Shown here: piece after piece, positions 43,956 through 54,715 of the stretch | Position numbering within the stretch: the first letter of the stretch is position 1 | How the letters are laid out: each line of letters starts with the position of its first letter | Origin: Spodoptera frugiperda | Lineage: Eukaryota; Arthropoda; Insecta; Lepidoptera; Noctuidae | Length of the DNA: 64,000 nucleotides | Direction of reading: 5' to 3' | Assembly: GCF_023101765.2 (NCBI RefSeq) | Contig: NC_064224.1 | Span: forward strand, 7,520,103 to 7,584,102 | Position numbers and translations under genes: made by a program | The notes under the pieces: generated by a model | Told to the model about the DNA's origin: nothing | What the model saw: the letters and a program-made list of their open reading frames with translations, nothing else | Database searches by the model: none

Positions 43956-44066
43956 ATGATGTTGTGTTTTGGTGGTTGGCTTGCAGTGGTTGCAATGGTG
44001 ATGTGTTCATCAGTAGAAGCAAATGGGCTGATAATGTATACCGACTCTTGTTTCCCAAAAAAATAA
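43956..44066 (+). CDS. Candidate small secreted peptide or signal-peptide exon
   Basis: 36-codon frame: MMLCFGGWLAVVAMVMCSSV, then EANGLIMYTDSCFPKK and TAA. Residues 1-22 form a near-ideal secretory signal peptide, with a hydrophobic core WLAVVAMVM and a small-residue cleavage site after VEA. The remaining 14 residues contain one cysteine. A possible donor (AT|GTATAC at about 44035) lies inside the frame, so this may instead be the first exon of a larger secreted protein. A TATATAT box at 43874 lies 82 bases upstream, and a three-codon uORF (ATGATGTGCTAA) precedes it. A family S SINE starts 20 bases after the stop. No homologue was recognised; no downstream exon was found on this strand. Confidence 0.3.
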   Translation: MMLCFGGWLAVVAMVMCSSVEANGLIMYTDSCFPKK

Positions 44067-44084
44067 TTTAGGTACTTGTACTAT

Positions 44085-44305
44085 AGGTGACTGCACGAAT
44101 GGCACAGTGGTTGGGCACCGGCTGCCGCGTAACGTGTCGCGGGTTCGATTCCCGTACGGAACAACTCTTTGTGTGATCCAAAAAATGTTGTTTTGGGTCT
44201 GGGAATCATGTGCATAGTGCATGTGAACTTGTATGTGAGTAAACGCACCCACGACACAGGAGAAAATCCTAGTGCAGGGCAACGGCTAAAAAAGGTATGG
44301 TTCAT
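44085..44305 (+). mobile_element. tRNA-derived SINE (family S), best copy
   Basis: Polymerase III A box TGGCACAGTGG (44100-44110) and B box GGTTCGATTCC (44142-44152) both match consensus with tRNA-like spacing. The body CGGAACAACTCTTTGTGTGA, TAAACGCACCCACGACACAG and CAACGGCTAAAAAAGG follows. Acceptor stem pairing is lost, so it is not a working tRNA. Other copies at 26738, 40335, 42625 and 46350. Confidence 0.85.
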
Positions 44306-44790
44306 TTAAAAGTTTGCAGAAAATGCTGGCTGCAAGTCGCTATACTATTAATATCATTGACATTTCTCTACTGTTGACTAAAAGCCAATCTCGTGTTAAC
44401 AAACTATTCAAAAGTGCAATGCAGTGTCAATTTTTTAATAAATGTTTTGACTTTGACCTAGTCAAAACAAAGCGATAATATTTCTATTTATAGTTTATAT
44501 GTATATCGTTATTGAAATGCACGAGTTTATCAAATAATTAATTATTGCAATTTTACGATAGTACGAGTAGTATAATGCACTGGAACAATTTCTTGATAAA
44601 ACGTAAGGTGTACGACCAGATAAATGTTTCAGGAACCAAAAATATATGTATAAAAACAAACAATATACATTATATTTTTATCTGAAGAAGCCAGAGAGGA
44701 GAGAGAGAGCTAGAAGGTTAATTGAATAAAAAAATTGTTGATTGAATTTAAAAATACGTATTTTATCACCTGGTAATATCTGAATAGGGA
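44306..44790. other. AT-rich sequence, nothing recognised
   Basis: A GAGAGGAGAGAGAGAGC purine run at about 44695 is the only notable feature. Confidence 0.4.
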
Positions 44791-44798
44791 AAAAGCGG

Positions 44799-45729
44799 GT
44801 AGGGGAAGGTAGGGTAATTGAGAACGGCGGGTAATTGGGAACACGTTGATAAGTCCCACTTCCCCTTCCCGTATCCCGTCTCGCGGCTATTCGAGGTATG
44901 CTTCCCCGCCCCTAAGTGCGCAAGCGACAGTGGGAGCTGGAGGATGCACGCATCTTGACACGGTGAGTCAAAATGTTTTTATTGCATTTTTGTTATAAAT
45001 TTTGTGTTTTCATACATTAGATGCAAATGTCATATTTGTGAGTACAATGACACCATATTTCGTAAGTTTATTTCATGGATAATCAGTTTTAAAATTTTAC
45101 GTGTTATAGGATTCACTGAAAACGCTATCGAAGGTCGCGACCATTTTTATTCAAATTGTCGACTGCGGGTAATTAGGAACGGTGGGTGGCGGGTAATTGG
45201 GAACGAACAAATTTACAATTTGTTTTTATATTTTTATTACAATACATTTTTTTTAGATGAGGCGAGACGTTGATGCAGCCAGACTGAACCAGACACCACC
45301 AGTTCAAATATCAGATTCACATGACCACGATAAAGCTTTGGGCACATGTGCAATGCACTTCCAGAGAGACCAGCAAAGGTTACGTGTGTGATATGTGTCG
45401 CGAAAATATTTTTTAGTTATTTATAACTGTTCTCTGTGCCATTTTTAACAACCCCATTTCTAATTACCATTTCTAAATACTGTTTTCATTTGCTCCACGG
45501 GCTGATCTCAATTACCCCATAGGGTGTCGGGTAAATAGGAACGGCAATGTTTTTTATTTTTGCTAATATTTCTAATAAAAAGTTGATTATTAAAAAATAT
45601 TTTTTCTGTTCTAAGCAGACAGATAAATAATGTTTAAGTTTTAATAAAAGTTGATTCCTTTTTTAAAAGAAAATACTGTTTTTTTTGCCTTTAAAGTTAA
45701 GTGTTCCCAATTCCCCCACTTTCCCCTAC
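44799..45729. mobile_element. Unclassified 0.93-kb element with imperfect TIRs and GGGTAATTGGGAAC repeats
   Basis: The 27-base left end (44799-44825, GTAGGGGAAGGTAGGGTAAT...) matches the inverse of the right end (45703-45729) at 23 of 27 positions. A 14-base motif GGGTAATTGGGAAC, or near variants, occurs five times in direct orientation at 44812, 44829, 45167, 45191 and 45529. Inside, an open frame from about 44822 to a donor at 44963 (ACG|GTGAGT) can be joined to an acceptor at 45256, with 44 codons starting ATG at 45257 (MRRDVDAARLNQTPPVQISD...). No transposase recognised. Target duplication not clear. Confidence 0.5.
45257..45391 (+). CDS. Exon-like 44-codon frame inside the 44.8-kb element
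   Basis: Preceded by TTTTTTTTAG and starting ATGAGGCGAGACGTTG; the translation MRRDVDAARLNQTPPVQISD, then SHDHDKALGTCAMHFQRDQQ and RLRV* is polar and protein-like. It is in frame with the GC-rich block 44880-44962 if the predicted 294-base intron is removed. Function unknown; it could be a decayed exon captured or encoded by the element. Confidence 0.22.
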   Translation: MRRDVDAARLNQTPPVQISDSHDHDKALGTCAMHFQRDQQRLRV

Positions 45730-45759
45730 TATATACTGGAGAATTTATTTTATTCATTA

Positions 45760-45945
45760 TTTATGGAATTATTAGCTTTTGCCAGCGGCTTGGCCTGCAT
45801 TCCTGTAGGATTAAAACATGGCATATGTTTTTCCATACTGTAACCTATCTCTACTCCAAATTTCATTCGATCCCTTCAGCGGTTTTGACATAAATGAGTA
45901 ACAAACAAACTAACAAACTTTGGCTTTCATATGTAATATTAGGAT
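45760..45945 (+). repeat. Family I repeat remnant
   Basis: Contains CCAAATTTCATTCGATCCCT, TCAGCGGTTTTGACATAAAT, GAGTAACAAACAAACTAACA and CTTTCATATGTAATATTAGG, a family I-type end. Abuts the 44.8-kb element. Confidence 0.5.
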
Positions 45946-46220
45946 GATGGGTTTTCATACCATGACAAAGTTACGCAATATAAAGTGCTAAAAAATTCCA
46001 TTGATATAGGTAAGTGTAAGATCAGATTGAATAATGGAAACAATGGACAATGCTATTAACGGATACTAAACATAATTAGCGATTTAACGCGAATTCCTTG
46101 TTGTATTCACATAATGGGTTTTATAAAGGAATATTTTTTTTGTGGTTAAACATCTAAATAATGTTTTAAATGGCTATGTGGATATTGTTATAAATTTTGT
46201 GGGACATACCAAAATAATTA

Positions 46221-46316
46221 TTATTGTTATCGGATTACTCACGTTACTGTTTCAAGAAGAACTTTACTACTAGTTGCTAGCCATTAGAACTAAAGTATAT
46301 AAGCCGATAACATAAA
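46221..46316. mobile_element. MITE family E (copy 3)
   Basis: TTATCGGATTACTCACGTTA, CTGTTTCAAGAAGAAC on the left; TAAGCCGATAACATAA on the right. Confidence 0.65.
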
Positions 46317-46349
46317 TAATTAATTATGTAGATATTGTCATATTTTTTA

Positions 46350-46573
46350 ATTAAACGTGCCCCTTACTAGCGTTTTCACCTGTGTGGGTGCCGTTTACAA
46401 ACAAACAATTTCACACACACATGATAAGAGACAAAGAGTTGTTCCGTGCGGTATTCGAACCGGCGACACGTTGCGCGGCTGCCGGTTTAGTTTAGTCAGT
46501 AAGACACTCCAACTCGCCTTGCCCAAGGCGGGAGAAGTGAGTGAAGTGAGATAATTTTCCCCCCATAAAAAAA
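46350..46573. mobile_element. Family S SINE (reversed) joined to family A tail
   Basis: 46350-46487 is a reversed family S copy (GTGTGGGTGCCGTTTACAAA, TTGTTCCGTGCGGTATTCGA, CACGTTGCGCGGCTGCCGG). It changes at the A-box end directly into family A sense sequence (TTTAGTCAGTAAGACACTCC to CCCCCCATAAAAAAA). Confidence 0.75.
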
Positions 46574-46967
46574 GCAAAACATGTAGCTGATGTATTAAGG
46601 AGTAACTTCTGCCACTTTTATTTTAGAAACAAAAAAATAGATACCCAAATTGTTAGAAGTAATTCTTCAGAACTCATTATAATATTATAGTTTCACTTTG
46701 ACCCTAATACTTTCTGAAGCTGAAATGTTTGCGAAGAAAGTTTTTCCCAGGCAATCATAGAAAGTATAAACATAAGTAGGTACTAAGAATAATTTTGGTA
46801 CATTACTAAAACAACAATTTTAGTAATTTTAACAAACGTTCATAATTTTAACTTTCACGCGTCACGAAGAGCTTAGGTTTTAAAGAAATAAAGTAACACA
46901 ACGAACGTAAGATCACACGTTGACGTTTCATTTATTAAAGGGCACATTTATTAAGTATGGAAGAGCC

Positions 46968-47083
46968 TACAAAACGCGGGCAATGCACTTGTGACGCCTC
47001 TGGTGTTTCGGGTATCCATGGGCGGCGGCGATTGCTTACCATCAGGTGATCCGCCTGCTCGGTCACTGGCTTATATCATAAAA
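46968..47083 (-). repeat. Family B repeat (head portion)
   Basis: GCCTCTGGTGTTTCGGGTAT, CCATGGGCGGCGGCGATTGC, GGTCACTGGCTTATATCATA. Confidence 0.88.
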
Positions 47084-47604
47084 GAATAACACGGTAAGGT
47101 AACTAACATCATCCTCTTTTCAGCCACAAGAGGTCCGCTAGTCACACTATTATTATAGTTTGTTTGTGTGGGAGACTATAGAACGGACTATAGACTTGAA
47201 ACTATAGAACGGACAGGGTATGAGACACAGATCGACGGAGTATGAGCAGACTTGGGTGGTAGGATACTTTTTATTTAATGGGAACGCGAGCGAAACTGCT
47301 CGCAGACACTAGTCTACTACCAAACTCGGATTTGTTAGATGCTTACTGGATTTCTTTCTAAGTCTACATTATTTGTCTATTTATTATAAGAACATTGCCC
47401 GATTAAATCTTAACCAAACCTTGAGTTTGATAATCTCACTAGAAACCCCTAGGTCAGCGAGATAATCAAACTGGCCATTCTAATATTTCTAGATTATTAT
47501 TGATATTAATTTCTTAGTACTATTTTATATTTATTAGCTTAACCTTTCAGTTTCAACCTTCAGAAACACTAAATGTCTAAGTTCTAACTTCCTATAATTT
47601 TTTA

Positions 47605-47725
47605 ACCGACTTCAAAAAATGGAGGTTCTTAGTTTTACCTGTATGTGTATTTGTGCGTGATTATCTCGCGTTTGGTTGAAACGATTTTGATGCGGTTTTC
47701 AACATAGTATTTTTAGTACAGCACA
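47605..47725 (+). repeat. Family H repeat
   Basis: TTTAACCGACTTCAAAAAAT, GGAGGTTCTTAGTTTTACCT, GATTATCTCGCGTTTGGTTG, GATGCGGTTTTCAACATAGT. Confidence 0.6.
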
Positions 47726-47982
47726 TGCAGAAAATACCAGTGCCCACACTAGTCTTTTATCCTGTGTATTAGGTACCATTTTTTTAAGCAATAGCAATAA
47801 CTTTGTTCGACAGACGTGGGCGAAGTAGAGACGGATAGATAACTAAAGTAGGGTCAAAATACTTTTTATTACTCTTTAACCCAGTGAACAACAGTTAATA
47901 CAACAATAATCTAAATATAAATAAAACCCTTAATTGATAGTAGATTTTGATATTTTTATAATAACTATCGTGACACATACTA

Positions 47983-48101
47983 TATTAAAAATCACGGTTT
48001 ACTTACGTAAATTAATAGAGAATAACTCTAATAGTTTCGAGTCACAGAGGGACTCTTCACCATGAGTAACGTGCGCAGACGCACAGACTAACTAAAAATC
48101 A
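47983..48101. mobile_element. MITE family F (copy 3, rearranged)
   Basis: Left end ATTAAAAATCACGGTTTACT and body TCGAGTCACAGAGGGACTCT; the right end repeats TAACTAAAAATCA in direct instead of inverted orientation. Confidence 0.65.
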
Positions 48102-48110
48102 GAGTTGTTA

Positions 48111-48246
48111 TTTACCAACTACCGATCTCAGAGACATTTAATGATTACTTAAACTATTCCTTAGTAACGATTTTGTATCGAAAGCAATCGCTAAGGACTT
48201 GGTTAAGTAACCATTAAATGACTCTGAGTATGGCGGTTAGTAGGTA
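48111..48246. mobile_element. MITE family G (copy 4, intact)
   Basis: TCAGAGACATTTAATGATTA, CTTAAACTATTCCTTAG versus CTAAGGACTTGGTTAAG, TAACCATTAAATGACTCTGA. Confidence 0.8.
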
Positions 48247-48669
48247 GATTTTGAATTAGATGAAGTATTTAACATAGAACCTGCGATTTCGTTACTCAGT
48301 TGCAATGATTAAAGCATCCGTCTCTTTTTTGCGAATTGGCCAATTAAGTACAAGCAATTATGAAATCAAGTACCGTATTTACATTTAAGATATTTATTTG
48401 CGAAAGTTATTTTTTTATAATAATAGAAAGTGCTATGCAGTCTGTAGAAAGTACTTATAGACACGATGAATACTTTTTATTATTTAATGCAGGTGTGGAT
48501 AATGTGAAAATAATTTCATAGGGGACAGTGGGGTGGTTATGAATATAGAGCAAATAATAATATTTATTTAGTAGGTAAATTAAAGGGACCAGTCAAACAA
48601 GCAATGTAATACTTGGTATATAATTATAATGATATACATAATAAATATGTTTTATGTAAATCATTATCA

Positions 48670-48708
48670 TCCCTCATCCAAGGCGGAAGAATTCATTGGA
48701 TGATTTTG
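48670..48708 (+). repeat. Family A fragment (3' end)
   Basis: CCCTCATCCAAGGCGGAAGA then ATTCATTGGATGATTTT. Confidence 0.7.
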
Positions 48709-48856
48709 ATAAAAATATTTAAATCTTTGTTTTTAAGTAACATCATTTAAACACTTAATGATTGTAATACAAAAAAAAAAATCATATATATTTTATAACA
48801 CCAAACGAAGCTGTTTCAATTCGTTTGAGAATTTTATTGACGGTGTTATTAGTTTT

Positions 48857-48972
48857 TATATTATCGACTAACTCACGTAACTGTTTGACGAGGAACTCTA
48901 CTAGTTTCAAGCCATGCTAGAGGCTCATATTCATGAGCAGCATTCCGCGACACACGACGCGGCGATTGTCGC
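48857..48972. mobile_element. MITE family E (copy 4)
   Basis: TTATATTATCGACTAACTCA, CGTAACTGTTTGACGAGGAA, CTCTACTAGTTTCAAGCCAT; the right arm is replaced by ACACACGACGCGGCG. Confidence 0.65.
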
Positions 48973-49261
48973 GCTACTACAGTGTTATTAGTTAAGTAAG
49001 ATTACTTCAGTTCGATTCTCGATTCGGGTCGGATATTATGATATTAGACTTTTTAACTTTTTAATCTCATTAGTTCTTGTATCAGTCTGTGTAATTGTAA
49101 CCGCTGTTTGGTAATAGGGTTAGTCTCAATTGCAACAATGGATAACAGGCGTGTAAACCATTAGACGCGTTGTTTGATAACATTCGATTCTGATTACAAA
49201 TCGAGTGGATTTTTAAGAAAACTGTACTGTAGTAACTGTTGGTTTGAAACATCTGTTCTTT

Positions 49262-49520
49262 TAACCGACTTTAAAAAAAAAAGAATAAGGTTCTCACATG
49301 TATGTATGTATATACTATATATGAGATATGTATATACTATATATACATACATATGAGAAACTCATTCGAAAAAACATATGTTTTTCCGTGATAATCTCAC
49401 GATTGGCTAAATAGATTTCGATGCGGTTTTTCAAAAAAGTGTTTATTTAAACATAGGAGCAGGTTTTACAGGGTATACAAGTATTAACCGATTTCAAAAA
49501 AGGAGGTTGATGTTTGCTTT
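49262..49520 (+). repeat. Family H repeat split by a TATATA/TATG palindrome
   Basis: AACCGACTTTAAAAAAAAAA, then a palindromic TATATACTATATATG-rich insert (49300-49360), then TGATAATCTCACGATTGGCT and TTTCGATGCGGTTTTTC, ending AACCGATTTCAAAAAAGGAG. Confidence 0.55.
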
Positions 49521-50090
49521 TTTTAATGTAACTAGTTTTTTGAAAATTATTCAAGTAAAATAAACAGTTTTTTTAAGTCGTACGTAAGTGTGTTAGCAAT
49601 AAAAAAATATTTTACGATAGGTAGTGCTGTTACTGCACAGATAAGAAATTGCTTGTATGCAAAATAAAAATCTATGTCACATTTTGTGTGAGTCAGTCGC
49701 GGTCAGCAATGTAATTCGTTGCAAAAACAATGTTAAATAAAAAAGTAGGTAAAAGCGTTTAAGACAATCAATTTGAAATAGATTATAATAATATAGAAAT
49801 TATATTTGTTCTAATAATTGTTTCCGTAAAGCTTATTTAATTCATTATTCAAGGAGGCAAAGTTTCATAACTATTTTGCAAGATTAAGTGTGATTATTTT
49901 TTTAATTATCTGTGCAATCATTTGAGATTATTCTCTATATGCTTTGTAATCATTCAAATTAATTTAAACGGAGCTAAAATTATGTCATATAAATAGCGTA
50001 TGTTATAATATACGTCTTAAAAGCTAAAGTATCACATAAAAAATAATAATATTACATAAAAAAAAATGAGAACACTAAAACACAACTCAC
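49521..50090. other. AT-rich sequence downstream of the putative first exon
   Basis: In the minus-strand reading this is the start of the long first intron. No repeat family or gene recognised. Confidence 0.4.
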
Positions 50091-50395
50091 CGAAAATGTA
50101 ACAACGTTTCACCTCCTTTTACTTTCGTATAACACACTCACACAAAAAATCTATTAAAATCAACACGTTTAATCAAATTTTTAATACAAGAAACACACGA
50201 TAGAAATCAGAAATAATAATCTAAAAATAAAATGGCGACGTGAAAAATATTTACGAAAAACGGCGCGCGAATTGACAGCGATTCGAAAAAGGAACGCGGT
50301 GTTTTATTTTTTAAAACGTCGCGCGAGAACCGAGACCGAGTACGCACTGCCAGGCAGTCAGCAGATCGCTCTCTCCGCACCGAATGTAGTGTCAT
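50091..50395 (-). promoter_or_regulatory. Candidate promoter and non-coding first exon of the ABCH gene
   Basis: A locally GC-rich island (CGGCGCGCGAATTG, CGTCGCGCGAG) inside AT-rich DNA. Read on the minus strand it contains no ATG for about 300 bases and ends at a consensus donor, CATTTTCG|GTGAGT. That is what a 5'UTR exon looks like. A GCCAT core (Pho/YY1-like) occurs at about 50230. The strand and lack of other minus-strand genes suggest it feeds the leader exon at 18718, implying a first intron of 31.4 kb. A plus-strand reading also exists: ATGAACG|GTAAGA at 50393-50400. The transcription start is not fixed. Confidence 0.45.
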
Positions 50396-50906
50396 GAACG
50401 GTAAGAGGGGACATGTTTAGTTTAAAAAAAATATAGGCTTATTATAATAATACTGTCATGTTTACTAATAAGACGCCATTGAATAATGGCTGACAAGAAA
50501 TATATTATCGTATCTGATTATTTGGTAGAGCGATAAATGCGTGGATGCAATATTTATATGAATTGATTCTTGATAAATTTCATTTTGTACACTTTTGCCC
50601 TTGCACTATTCTATTGGCAACAGCGATATCTAGTTTTGATAAGAGTTCATGAAGATAAATGCTTTGACTTTGACTTAGATTAAAATCAAAGACAAAAATA
50701 ATAAATTAAGAAACACAAGATATTTCAAATTGATATGATTATTAATTACTAAAGAGTATGATTAGTAAGATTTCAAAGAAAAACAATGTTTGTAAGATGT
50801 TTACGTTTCTCCTCCTAAAAAATTAAGGGGGGGGGGCACATATTAAAATGAAATGTAATGTAAATAGAGACTTCATTTTCACAAGTTATTACAGGAGTAT
50901 TACAGG

Positions 50907-51026
50907 AGTGAGAAAAATCATCCAATGTCTTCTCCAGCCTTGGGCAAGGCGAGAGGGAGTGTCAGACTCTTACTGCCTAAAAATCTCCCCGCTCCTACTC
51001 CTGGTTTTTGACCCGGAGCCCGATCG
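50907..51026 (-). repeat. Family A SINE-like repeat
   Basis: GTGAGAAAAATCATCCAATG to TTGACCCGGAGCCCGATCGA. A poly(G) run of eight or more bases lies nearby at 50827. Confidence 0.85.
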
Positions 51027-51550
51027 AGCTCACTTTGATCTTCCAAATTGAAAGGTACATAATAGCCTAGCTACTGTTCACAATTATCAATATTTTTATT
51101 GTCCAAACTCAAGACTTCTTATTCAGGCGCTTGACAAAGTTGTGAACTTAAAATTTTATAATAAACAGTATTACTTTGACTACTTGTAAATCTGACAGAC
51201 ATAGCCACGTCTATTCTATCATAGCTCTGTATTGACAACGAAAGTGACGTCATGAGAAATAAGACACCTTTCTCTGCGCAAGAGTGCGCGCGTACCAACT
51301 TAGGGAATGCAATAAACTATTTATTGTTACGTTTTTATGACACACTAAAGGTCTTTTACCTTGAGTGACCTACTTTACATCTGTGTTACAGTTCGCGCAA
51401 TTGTGCGCAAGATTTGTCGGTCGATTTTTACGTTGATTTTTTTTGCACACTTTCAATAAAGATGCTTGGAGTCTGAGATGGAGTATTCTTCTTTTGATAA
51501 TAAGGCTTTTATACATAAGAAAACTACCTAGTTAAATTATTATGTTTGCA

Positions 51551-51827
51551 GGAATGGGCCGGTATGACCGCAGTGATACCAGAAATACCGGCCTCGCCTC
51601 GCAGAAAACCGACGTGGAACAACCCTTGCGTTGTGTTGCGTTGTTTGAGTTACCAAAGACCCAATTATCCCCTTCCCAATCTTAGTAATCCCCGATGCGA
51701 ACCCTTGATTTAGCAGAGCTCCCTAAAGGCTGGCAACGCACTTGTAACGGCGTTATCCATAAGCGGCAGCGATTGCTTACCATCAGATGATCTGTCTGCT
51801 CGTTTATCGGCTTATATCATAAAAAAT
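51551..51827 (-). repeat. Family B repeat (nearly complete)
   Basis: Reversed: GGAATGGGCCGGTATGACCG, AACCCTTGCGTTGTGTTGCG, AGCGGCAGCGATTGCTTACC, ATCGGCTTATATCATAAAAA. Confidence 0.88.
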
Positions 51828-51977
51828 GTGGCCAACTTAGCCCGTTTGCCCTAACGTGAAATCAAAAATTTCCTTCTTGCACGAATATTCTAGAACTTTT
51901 GTTAAAACTTTCATTCCAAAAATGGAAGTATACAAGTGAAGGTCTAGTCACTGCACTTGGTTTAAATAATTTAATTA

Positions 51978-52142
51978 CTAGCTGCCCGCGGCTTTGCTGA
52001 CGTGGATTTCGGACTTTGTGACTAATAAATGTAGCCTATAATATTACACTCATCAGCTACCTGCGAGTCTTGTCAAGATCTATCCAGCAATTTCGTTCGC
52101 GCTCTCGTTTTTTAAACGTCAGCAAACTCGTACTAAGGGTAC
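51978..52142 (+). repeat. Family I remnant fused to MITE L end
   Basis: TAGCTGCCCGCGGCTTTGCT, CAGCTACCTGCGAGTCTTGT; from about 52085 TTCGTTCGCGCTCTCGTTTT, AAACTCGTACTAAGGGTACT is the right end of family L. Confidence 0.55.
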
Positions 52143-52539
52143 TGAAATAAATATTCATTGGGAGCAATAAAAATTTCTCAGTAGTAGCAAGAAGATTGGA
52201 ATTGTGCCCAGCTCAAGATTTATTTATTGACGTATTGCAGCTGATTATTACTCCCTCAGTGCAGTCCCTTAGTCGACTCTTACAACTTAACTTATTACAA
52301 CTACAACACCTATGGCATTATATCCTTCCCCAAAGGCTTCCAGATCCAGGTCGGTTGGTAACAACCTACATCTAGCAGCTTATTGCGACCTTAGTCAGGT
52401 CGTCAGACTACCTTGTAGGAGAGTGGACGACCTGCACGAAAATAATTATGAAAAGACAAATCATGTAATTGGTAAAATTAAAGAAGTTAATGAGTTTAAA
52501 CATTGACTCCGGCTTTCGATTTTAACTACTAAATGTCCG

Positions 52540-52795
52540 CAACTTCACTCGCGTGGATTACAGACTTTATGAGTAGTAAAAGTACATAGCCTTAATTACT
52601 CCTTGGTAGGTATATTTATCTACATGATAACAAAAGTCCTGTTAAAATCGGTTCAGCCATTTCAGAAATTAGCCAGAACAAACAGACAGACAGACAACAT
52701 TTTTATTTTGGCGTATGTATCATATGTATATTCAGATTATTTCAATGTTACAAACAGACACTCCAATTTTATTTATCAGTCTAGATTTAGGAAAT
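52540..52795 (+). repeat. Family I repeat (long copy)
   Basis: CAACTTCACTCGCGTGGATT, AAATCGGTTCAGCCATTTCA, GAAATTAGCCAGAACAAACA, ACAAACAGACACTCCAATTT, ATCAGTCTAGATTTAGG. Confidence 0.65.
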
Positions 52796-53013
52796 ACCAA
52801 CTGGCAAAACAATGTTAAATCTCAATAAGACCTTTTGTCTACCTTAAACAGCAAAAACTGTATCTGTGGGTGACATTTCGTAAAAATATCAAAAGTCAAT
52901 TTTGTCACCAGACGAGATAGGTATTACCAAAGAGTATAATAAGTATAGGTATTACGAAATCATGTACCCACTAAAGTACATAGTTCCAAGTTATTTTTCA
53001 AAATATACATACG

Positions 53014-54672
53014 ATACCTGAAAATGTAAAGAACTACCGCCCTATTTCTATATTATCATGTTTTTCAAAGATCTTTGAGTCTCTTGTTTGTCCAATCATT
53101 ACTCGTCACATAGATAAAATTATCTCACCAAGTCAACATGGCTTTAAAGCTGGTCGTAGCGTTGAGACAAACCTTGTCGAGTTTGTCTCTGATGTGACGT
53201 TAGCTCTTGACAATCGCTTGGAGGTGGATGCCGTCTACACGGACTTTAGCAGCGCATTCGACAGGATTGACCATTCGCTGTTACTCTCTAAGTTAGAATA
53301 TAATGGTGTGACTGGTCAACTTTTGGACTGGTTTGCATCTTATTTATCGCGTAGATCACAGATTCTTGTTGTTAATGGCTATGAATCCTACCCATACTAT
53401 GCTGACTCAGGAGTTCCCCAAGGTTCCCATCTTGCTCCAGTCCTGTTTATACTTTTTATTAATGATATCACTGACCAAATCCATCACTGTAAATGCCTGC
53501 TATTTGCCGACGATCTCAAAATCTACAGAACCATAACTTCGCATAATGACGCTGCCTTAATTCAGGAGGATTTGGATAGAATAGAACAGTGGTGTAACCT
53601 GAATCACATGAAACTCAACGTACAAAAATGTAGCCATATACGATTTACAAGGAAAAAACAATCTAATAGTATTTCATATAATATAAGGGGACTTTTATTG
53701 GAAACTGTAGATGAGGTTCGTGATCTTGGCGTCATCATGGACACTAAAGTTAACTTCAGAAGCCATATCGATAGCATTGTTACAAAGTCGGCACGGCTTC
53801 TGGGTTTTCTTAAGAGGAGCACCAGAGGGTTTAGGCTGGTGAGAACAAAGATTGTTTTATATAACGCTTTAGTTCGTAGCCACCTAGAGTTTGCCAGTGT
53901 AGTATGGAACCCGCACTACGCAGTACATTCACAAAGAATAGAAAGCGTCCAAAGAGCCTTCACAAAGCATTTAGCATGGACCTTCGGTGATATATCTCCC
54001 CGGTGTCCATATGAACAACGTCTTCAATGTTATGGTATGGATACTCTGCGCAACCGTCGACTGACGCAAGATCTTATGTTCTTTTATAAATTGGTAAATA
54101 ACAAATTGGACTGTGGCAAACTAATTGAACAAATAGGTCTAAGGGTGCCTCATAAGTTGCCCAGATATCCCATAACACATCTGTTCCATAGTCGAGTATC
54201 TAATACGAACTTAGGTGTAAATTCACCTCTCAATAGGCTCGTTCGTGAGATTAACTCCTTGACGAAATCCGCCCCAGATGTAGACGTATATCATGACTCT
54301 ATGAAAGTTTTTAAGGCCCAGGTCCTTGAATCCCGGAGGTCGCAGCTCACAACTTAGTTCACAATAAAATTTTACTGTATTAGTAATTACGCTAAATTAA
54401 ACTTTGTAATGTTAATGTTAGGTGATTGATCTCATTTCATTTTTTTTTTCTCTTATTGTTTATTGTATTAAGTTTATTTTTTTTAATTTTGTTATTGTGA
54501 TTTAAAGTAGTTTATTTCTAAAAATAATTCATATTCTCTTAGTTTTAAGTTATCACTTAATATTAAATGTTGGTTAACCTATAATTGGCGACTGTATAAG
54601 ACCAAAACTGATATGTATTTATTACTGTACTTAATATTATGTATACAGAAGCTGTTGGTAAACCTTTATTAA

Positions 54673-54715
<43 letters not shown>

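Noticed and set aside
44085..44160. tRNA-like sequence with perfect A and B boxes
   Set aside because: Acceptor stem does not pair and the sequence continues into a repeated SINE body, so it is a SINE promoter.
52312..52506. 64-codon plus-strand frame
   Set aside because: No recognisable domain, no promoter or splice signals, flanked by TE remnants on both sides; most likely a chance frame.
53604..53822. Minus-strand frame of 72 codons
   Set aside because: Antisense shadow of the LINE reverse transcriptase.
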